This document shows, piece after piece, positions 31,798 through 35,131 of a stretch of 35,131 nucleotides of DNA. Within the stretch, counting starts at the first letter, position 1. The number at the start of each line of letters is the position of its first letter. Made by a program: the position numbers and the translations under genes. The DNA is from a virus. The stretch lies in IMG/VR virus record IMGVR_UViG_3300010354_000272, positions 1-35,131 of that record. The stretch is one strand, 5' to 3'. A model generated the notes under the pieces. The model ran no database searches, was not told where the DNA came from, and was given only the letters and a program-made list of their open reading frames with translations.

Positions 31798-31898
31798 CTC
31801 GCTTCGAAAGTTATTACGCCGTCGAAGAGCAGCTTCAACCCAACTGGCAACTTGCCGCTAGCTTTGGCTTTGTTGCCACGAGTCAAAAGTGTTTAAGA

Positions 31899-32780
31899 CT
31901 ATTTGCCTTGCTGTGTCAATATCTTTTGGTATTGGGCACAAAACTTAGAAACCGGGCAGTAGAGTTCGCATCTCATGTTCTGTCCGGGCCTGTGTTCTAT
32001 TTCAAAACCAGAGCCAAGTTCGGCTAATTTTTCTTTGGCTTTTTCTTCAATCGCAAAGAGACCGCCTGTAATTGCGCGGGACGTGTTTTTCTTTTTGATT
32101 GCCCAGATTGTTGGCTTTGCCCAGCGGTCTTCTGGCGAGCAGGTTGCTTCTTCTGTTTCAGCTTGAAGATGTAATTTAACTCTGTCTTCGAGGTATTGTT
32201 TTGCTTTTTCGTCGTCCCAGATTGGGATGTCGAGATATAGGACTGGGCTCTGTGGATAGTCAGGATCTCGTCTTGCTTCAGGCTTTGAATAATCTCTAAT
32301 AATAAGAACAATTCGAGCTCTTTTGATGTGATGTCCTTCGTTCCGAAGTAAGTGGGCAAGAATGTTGATCTGATGAACCCACTCCTCAGGGGCTTCGTTT
32401 CTTTTCGCCTTATAGGCCGTTGAGTTTTTAACATCTATCAGTTCCCCTGTTTCCGGGTTGAATAAATCGTAAGCACCCGATATTTTTTTTCCCAATACTT
32501 CCTTAAACAATCTCTTTTCACTAAGCCAGCCGTCTTTAACGCACTCTTCGGACTTTGCATTGCGCTCAATAACTGCGTGTACGATTTCTCCCTGAAACGT
32601 ATACACCCTGTCAATAACGTCTTCTTCAAGCTCGTTATCATGCTTCCTTTTTAAATGCGCAATCTTTGGAGGAGCTATTAGCTCAGTAATCGTTCGCCAG
32701 CTTCCTTGGTTGTCGTATGTCTTTTGTTTAACAGCCAAAACAAACGGCAAAGGCAAATTGTATTTATTGGTTAGCTTCAT
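31899..32780 (-). CDS. PD-(D/E)XK nuclease with Fe-S-type cysteines, 293 aa
   Basis: ATG start. The nuclease motifs appear in order: TFQGEIVHAVIE (H68), KISGAYDLF (D105), ELIDVKNSTAYK (D117-V-K119) and WVHQINILAHLL (Q137). Four Cys (214, 271, 275, 281, the last three in MRCELYCPVSKFCAQY) are arranged as in Cas4/AddB-type nucleases with one distant and three clustered Cys that hold a 4Fe-4S cluster. The likely role is DNA end resection in recombination-dependent replication or processing of host DNA. It is in the replication operon, with no adjacent helicase partner as in AddAB. Confidence 0.78.
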   Translation of the reverse strand: MKLTNKYNLPLPFVLAVKQKTYDNQGSWRTITELIAPPKIAHLKRKHDNELEEDVIDRVYTFQGEIVHAVIERNAKSEECVKDGWLSEKRLFKEVLGKKISGAYDLFNPETGELIDVKNSTAYKAKRNEAPEEWVHQINILAHLLRNEGHHIKRARIVLIIRDYSKPEARRDPDYPQSPVLYLDIPIWDDEKAKQYLEDRVKLHLQAETEEATCSPEDRWAKPTIWAIKKKNTSRAITGGLFAIEEKAKEKLAELGSGFEIEHRPGQNMRCELYCPVSKFCAQYQKILTQQGK

Positions 32781-32782
32781 TG

Positions 32783-32893
32783 CTAATCACTTAGCTTTTT
32801 AGAGCAAGCTTCACAACACTTAATTTCGCCATGCGTACCGTCAAATAAATAGACAGCTACAGCGTCACAATAATCACAAAATTCAATATGCAT
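32783..32893 (-). CDS. Tiny zinc-binding protein, 36 aa
   Basis: ATG at 32891-32893 with GAGGAGG at 9 bases and stop TAG at 32783-32785. The product is MHIEFCDYCDAVAVYLFDGT then HGEIKCCEACSKKLSD. C6-x2-C9 and C27-x2-C30 form a four-Cys zinc ribbon in a minimal length. It is wedged between the tiny membrane protein gene and the nuclease gene with only a few bases between, and has a very strong ribosome binding site. Such small ribbons often act as inhibitors or adaptors of host proteins; this one is unassigned. Confidence 0.62.
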   Translation of the reverse strand: MHIEFCDYCDAVAVYLFDGTHGEIKCCEACSKKLSD

Positions 32894-32904
32894 AGTTAGC
32901 CTCC

Positions 32905-33060
32905 TCACTTAATTGCTCTGTTTCTGTTTGACCACATGAAAAATAAAATAACGCCAGGCAACCCAAAGGTGCCGTAAATCAATCCGTAAAACTTAAACGT
33001 TAAAACGAATAAGAAGGCGACAAAACCGACGATGACCAAAAACAATAAGCTGTTTTCCAT
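32905..33060 (-). CDS. Tiny membrane protein, 51 aa
   Basis: ATG at 33058-33060 with GAGGAA upstream; stop TGA at 32905-32907, inside the ribosome binding region of the next gene. The product has two hydrophobic segments, LLFLVIVGFVAFLFVLTF (about 5-22) and LIYGTFGLPGVILFFMW (about 27-43), then a short basic tail. Length and layout fit a small two-helix membrane protein. It opens the replication operon, far from the lysis genes, so a superinfection-exclusion or membrane-anchor role is more likely than a holin, but this is unproved. Confidence 0.55.
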   Translation of the reverse strand: MENSLLFLVIVGFVAFLFVLTFKFYGLIYGTFGLPGVILFFMWSNRNRAIK

Positions 33061-33213
33061 TTGATTTCCTCATTTTGTTTGTCCCCCACAAGACCATAAA
33101 CATACAAAACCCATGCCTAAAACAGCACGCGAGGAGGCAACGAAAAGCTGTTATTTGTTAGACAGTGGTGACAATTTTTGTTACTTAATTTGTCTAGGGT
33201 GAAAGAAACGAAT

Positions 33214-33259
33214 GGGGGATATGGGCTTCATAGTTGCGGCTCGTATCCCCCTGTTTTTT
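33214..33259 (+). terminator. Plus-strand intrinsic terminator T1
   Basis: GGGGGATA (33214-33221) pairs with TATCCCCC (33244-33251) across a 22-base loop, followed by TGTTTTTT. The eight-pair stem and T-run are typical. It points along the plus strand, opposite to all protein genes. Confidence 0.75.
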
Positions 33260-33336
33260 ATGTTGCCTTATAGGGATTTGTTTATTACAAAAGCCACAGA
33301 TGCTTGTTTCTCAAGGTGTTTAACAGACAACGCATG

Positions 33337-33371
33337 AGGGGGATCGCGAAAGCGATTCCCCTTTTGTTTTT
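33337..33371 (+). terminator. Plus-strand intrinsic terminator T2 with GAAA loop
   Basis: AGGGGGATCGC (33337-33347) pairs with GCGATTCCCCT (33352-33362), eleven pairs with one G-T, around a GAAA tetraloop. TTTTGTTTTTG follows. This is a near-ideal terminator and lies only five bases before the tRNA. Confidence 0.85.
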
Positions 33372-33375
33372 GTGA

Positions 33376-33452
33376 TGGGGGATGGCAGTCAGGGCGATTG
33401 CACCGAGCTGTTAACTCGGACTAGGTTGGTTCGATCCCAACTCCCCCAGCCA
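33376..33452 (+). tRNA. tRNA-Asn (anticodon GUU)
   Basis: Full cloverleaf on the plus strand: acceptor TGGGGGA/TCCCCCA (seven pairs), D stem GCAG/TTGC, anticodon stem CCGAG/CTCGG with loop CTGTTAA (anticodon GTT), five-base variable arm, T stem GTTGG/CCAAC with TTCGATC loop, discriminator G and an encoded CCA. All stems are intact, so it is probably functional. It reads AAC and AAT codons. It lies opposite to all protein genes, with its CCA directly abutting the stop of the gene at 33453. Confidence 0.93.
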
Positions 33453-33674
33453 TTACCTATAGATTAGAGCCTGAAGTTCTACGAATTTGTTTTTGTCTAG
33501 TGTGAGCTTGTTATTGCAGTTCCAAAGAACCATTTTGAGGTGAAACGTTCTTGTGCCGACAACGATTTCTTCCGGGATTTCATTAAATACCCAGCGAACC
33601 TGCTTCATGTTCTTGTTGAATATTAAATACGCTTTGTATTTAACATCGCTCTTTTTTGGGCTATTTGATGCCAT
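33453..33674 (-). CDS. Hypothetical protein, 73 aa
   Basis: ATG start. The sequence is MASNSPKKSDVKYKAYLIFN, KNMKQVRWVFNEIPEEIVVG, TRTFHLKMVLWNCNNKLTLD and a short end. It is beta-rich with a basic start; no motif recognised. It overlaps the endolysin stop by 14 bases, and its own stop touches the 3' end of the tRNA on the other strand. Confidence 0.5.
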   Translation of the reverse strand: MASNSPKKSDVKYKAYLIFNKNMKQVRWVFNEIPEEIVVGTRTFHLKMVLWNCNNKLTLDKNKFVELQALIYR

Positions 33675-34026
33675 TGTGAAGAATGGAGAAGTGTTGTGCG
33701 TCCACTTCTTTAAAATCCCCTCCCCAACAACATTCTATCAGAGAGTTTGAATAAGACTTCCAAATTTTGCCGGGGATCTCCAAGTCTTCTTTTGTAATAA
33801 GCCAGTCTTTAAAGTAAAAAATATTTAGGTCTATAGCCAAACGATTAATGTGATTTGAGCCTGATATGCCCCTATTATGCTTCTCGTAATACTGCGCCAC
33901 CTCTTCTGGTCGCCACGCTTCACCCAAGGTGACTTCATAACCACGCTTGTAAAGGTCTTGAATAAATTGGGCAAGAAGCCTTGAAAAGATTTTTTGCTTT
34001 TCAATTAGCGCCATTTTTTTATTCAT
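33661..34026 (-). CDS. Endolysin, peptidase M15 (D-Ala-D-Ala carboxypeptidase-like), 121 aa
   Basis: ATG start overlapping the upstream stop by four bases. The M15 zinc site is visible: SGSNHINRLAIDLNIF gives H59 and D66 (H-x6-D), and VDAQHFS gives H112. GEAWRPEEVAQYY (35-47) and CCWGGDF (99-105) are the other family motifs. It would cleave the peptide part of peptidoglycan at the end of infection. No signal peptide is present, so a holin is needed to release it. A holin-like gene lies close upstream (34595-34786). Length is typical of single-domain phage M15 endolysins. Confidence 0.85.
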   Translation of the reverse strand: MNKKMALIEKQKIFSRLLAQFIQDLYKRGYEVTLGEAWRPEEVAQYYEKHNRGISGSNHINRLAIDLNIFYFKDWLITKEDLEIPGKIWKSYSNSLIECCWGGDFKEVDAQHFSILHNGIK

Positions 34027-34238
34027 AGCTTTACAGTGTCTGGTAAATGAACGCTTGAAGTTAAGCTTTCTCTAACCTGATTAACCGCACGTTCTTTATT
34101 GGGTTCTTCAGAAATATATTTAAGTATTTCTTTTATCACGGGCCCAAGACCTGGGTATTTAGATTCAAGCCACTTAAGGGCCCATCGTAAAGCAATAGGC
34201 CCCAATGCATTAAGAATAGGAATTAGCCAGCCCGGCAT
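34023..34238 (-). CDS. Small amphipathic protein of the lysis region, 71 aa
   Basis: ATG start directly after the previous gene's stop; its own stop overlaps the endolysin start. The sequence starts MPGWLIPILNALGPIALRWA, a hydrophobic or amphipathic helix, followed by LKWLESKYPGLGPVIKEIL and a charged tail. This could be a second holin-type or antiholin protein given the endolysin neighbour, but the hydrophobic part is short. Confidence 0.45.
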   Translation of the reverse strand: MPGWLIPILNALGPIALRWALKWLESKYPGLGPVIKEILKYISEEPNKERAVNQVRESLTSSVHLPDTVKL

Positions 34239-34586
34239 TTAAACCTCTTTGATAAATTGAGATAGTTTTTTTCCAACGCCAACGCCTTCTTCTGCGTAGT
34301 CTACTGCTTCGACAAGAAGACCAAAGCCCTCTACAATCTTTGCTTCGACTTTTTGGTTTTCAACAATTTTTAATTTTTGAGACAGTACTTGCTCTAGTTT
34401 TGCTTTTTCTTCGTTTGATAAAGAAAGAAGTTCTTCCCCGCAAGCTTTCCAGTTTCTGTTGCCGTCTAAGCTTCCTGCCAAAGCAATCCCTTTTCTTAGA
34501 GCAGAAAAGTAAGATTTATTTACAACGTCTTTTACAACCATTCCAACGTCGACCAAGTCGACAAGTAGTTTCTCTAGGTTTTTCAT
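34239..34586 (-). CDS. Hypothetical helical protein of the lysis region, 115 aa
   Basis: ATG start, eight bases after the holin-like gene. The product (MKNLEKLLVDLVDVGMVVKD, ...SLSNEEKAKLEQVLSQKLKI, ...FGLLVEAVDYAEEGVGVGKK) is helical throughout, with two Val/Leu-rich segments too interrupted to be clear membrane spans. No family recognised. Conserved placement between holin-like and endolysin genes suggests a lysis or virion accessory role. Confidence 0.45.
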   Translation of the reverse strand: MKNLEKLLVDLVDVGMVVKDVVNKSYFSALRKGIALAGSLDGNRNWKACGEELLSLSNEEKAKLEQVLSQKLKIVENQKVEAKIVEGFGLLVEAVDYAEEGVGVGKKLSQFIKEV

Positions 34587-34594
34587 AATCCCTC

Positions 34595-34786
34595 TTAATG
34601 TTTACTGATGAAGATATTAACGATAGAAGTTGCAATCATCGTGAGAAGCCCACAAGCTCCGCTTACGACCAAAGAAGCGAGTCTTACGGTCGCAAGCGAA
34701 GTGACTTTAAATTCTTGAAGCTGGTCAATCTTGTTTTCAATTCGATTGAGCCGCTCGTAAAGCTGTTCAAGATGAATGTCGTCCAT
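34595..34786 (-). CDS. Holin-like protein, 63 aa
   Basis: ATG start three bases after the upstream stop. Residues 1-30 are a charged coiled-coil helix (LEQLYERLNRIENKIDQLQE). Residues about 34-60 (LASLVVSGACGLLTMIATSI VNIF) form one strong membrane segment, and the protein ends with a short basic tail. Coiled coil plus one C-terminal span resembles XhlA-type lysis proteins. It lies four genes from the endolysin, in the right order for a holin. One span only, so it could also be a spanin partner. Confidence 0.6.
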   Translation of the reverse strand: MDDIHLEQLYERLNRIENKIDQLQEFKVTSLATVRLASLVVSGACGLLTMIATSIVNIFISKH

Positions 34787-34789
34787 GGT

Positions 34790-34927
34790 TTATTTGCAGC
34801 ACGAACATTTTTCTTCAAGGGCCCGAAGTCTCAGCATCAATCTTCGTAATCGAAGACCTCTGAGTAGAACTACTTTTTTCTTGGCTAGCATATGTAGTCT
34901 TTCGACTAGTTCTTTTTTAGATAGCAT
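34790..34927 (-). CDS. Tiny basic protein with CxCC ending, 45 aa
   Basis: ATG at 34925-34927 with AGGAGAAAC upstream; stop TAA at 34790-34792. The product (MLSKKELVERLHMLAKKKVV, LLRGLRLRRLMLRLRALEEK, CSCCK) is strongly basic and helical, with Arg/Leu-rich repeats and a Cys cluster at the very end. It is the first gene after the fibre end and three bases upstream of the holin-like gene. Function unknown; an amphipathic membrane-active or nucleic-acid-binding peptide is possible. Confidence 0.55.
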   Translation of the reverse strand: MLSKKELVERLHMLAKKKVVLLRGLRLRRLMLRLRALEEKCSCCK

Positions 34928-34971
34928 CTTGTTTCTCCTTTTGTGTTTATCGACAAAATCTTAAATTTTCT

Positions 34972-35131
34972 TTAAACCTGGCGTCCGAGCCTGGTTTGGT
35001 ACGCCTGTACTGCTGTGTATAAATTAGCGGCTTCGGTTGCGTCTAAGCCCTCGCCGACCGTACAAAATGCATAATTTCTGTTGGTAATATATCCGTTGTT
35101 GTATCCGTTGATGTAAATGTTGTCGTTTACC
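34972..35131 (-). CDS. Fibre/lectin-like tail protein, C-terminal part (cut by window end)
   Basis: The frame is open from the window edge to the stop TAA at 34972-34974 (53 codons plus one base). The sequence (VNDNIYINGYNNGYITNRNY, AFCTVGEGLDATEAANLYTA, VQAYQTRLGRQV) is the classic ending of LamG-type phage receptor proteins. It would fit as the C-terminus of the gene whose N-terminus lies at 1-276: same strand and same family. Direct joining of position 1 to 35131 breaks the frame, so an unseen piece of about 300 bases is expected between them. Confidence 0.65.
   Translation of the reverse strand, partial: VNDNIYINGYNNGYITNRNYAFCTVGEGLDATEAANLYTAVQAYQTRLGRQV

Larger units (their letters stand above)
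33061..33375. other. Control region without protein genes, upstream of the replication operon
   Basis: This 315-base stretch lies between the tRNA and the first replication gene, and the next minus-strand gene ends just beyond the tRNA. It holds two plus-strand intrinsic terminators (33214-33259, 33337-33371), a GACAA/TTGTC inverted pair at about 33170-33195 and an overlapping TTGT/ACAA pair. No minus-strand promoter with convincing -35 and -10 boxes is visible. It probably contains the early minus-strand promoter and drives plus-strand RNAs ending at the terminators, the second of which may be a small RNA. Confidence 0.45.

Noticed and set aside
32024-32434. A 136-codon minus-strand frame inside the nuclease gene
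   Set aside because: It is a Lys/Gln/Ser-rich frame-shifted reading of the nuclease; the nuclease frame has all catalytic motifs.
33212-33337. A 41-codon plus-strand reading frame starting MGDMGFIVAARIPLFF
   Set aside because: It runs across the whole T1 terminator and has only a weak ribosome binding site; the hairpin better explains the sequence. No sign of protein conservation can be judged.
33376-33452. tRNA as a phage attachment site (attP)
   Set aside because: No integrase or excisionase is seen in the window, and attP normally carries only a 3' tRNA fragment, whereas this tRNA is complete.

Overview
The window looks like almost all of one short-tailed, double-stranded DNA bacteriophage genome, probably podovirus-like, from an uncultured or little-studied phage. 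Every protein gene I can support lies on the minus strand, so the genome reads from high to low coordinates. The virion block follows the order of phage P22: terminase, portal, scaffold, coat, neck protein, large beta-rich tail protein, three ejection-type proteins, then fibres. I see no tape measure, tail tube or sheath gene, and no integrase, repressor, DNA polymerase or RNA polymerase. The host cannot be read from the sequence. A peptidase M15 endolysin and strong AGGAG-type ribosome binding sites suggest an ordinary bacterial host, more likely Gram-negative.

Layout in the direction of transcription. (1) 35131-33453: the C-terminal end of a fibre or lectin-like gene, then small membrane and lysis-type genes, including a holin-like protein and an M15 endolysin. 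(2) 33452-33061: a control region without protein genes. It carries a plus-strand tRNA-Asn(GUU) and two strong plus-strand terminators, which are the only clear plus-strand features. (3) 33060-29160: early/replication genes: a tiny membrane protein, a tiny zinc protein, a PD-(D/E)XK nuclease with Fe-S-type cysteines, an O-like initiator or helicase loader with iteron-like repeats in its own gene, and a DnaB-like helicase. (4) 29179-25648: many small overlapping genes, including a DUF1064-type nuclease, an HTH protein, a GNAT-like protein and a signal-peptide protein. (5) 25615-22805: small and large terminase, a metallophosphoesterase and a small protein. (6) 22656-17082: three portal-associated proteins, portal, scaffold and major capsid. 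(7) 16909-4814: head/neck/tail proteins and the three ejection-type proteins. (8) 4747-1: fibre and beta-sandwich accessory proteins.

The terminase pumps DNA through the portal into a scaffold-built capsid. The neck and tail proteins close it, and the three internal proteins are probably ejected with the DNA. The O-like protein and DnaB-like helicase would start replication and recruit the host replisome, since no polymerase is encoded. The main regulatory candidates are a 16-base motif (GCCTTRATTAAACAAT on the minus strand) found at three boundaries between structural transcription units, one intrinsic terminator after the capsid gene, and hairpins around the scaffold gene.

The two window ends look like the N- and C-terminal parts of one fibre gene. 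The molecule may therefore be circular or circularly permuted, with only a short middle piece of that gene missing. Family assignments come from motifs and remembered family patterns; no database search was run.
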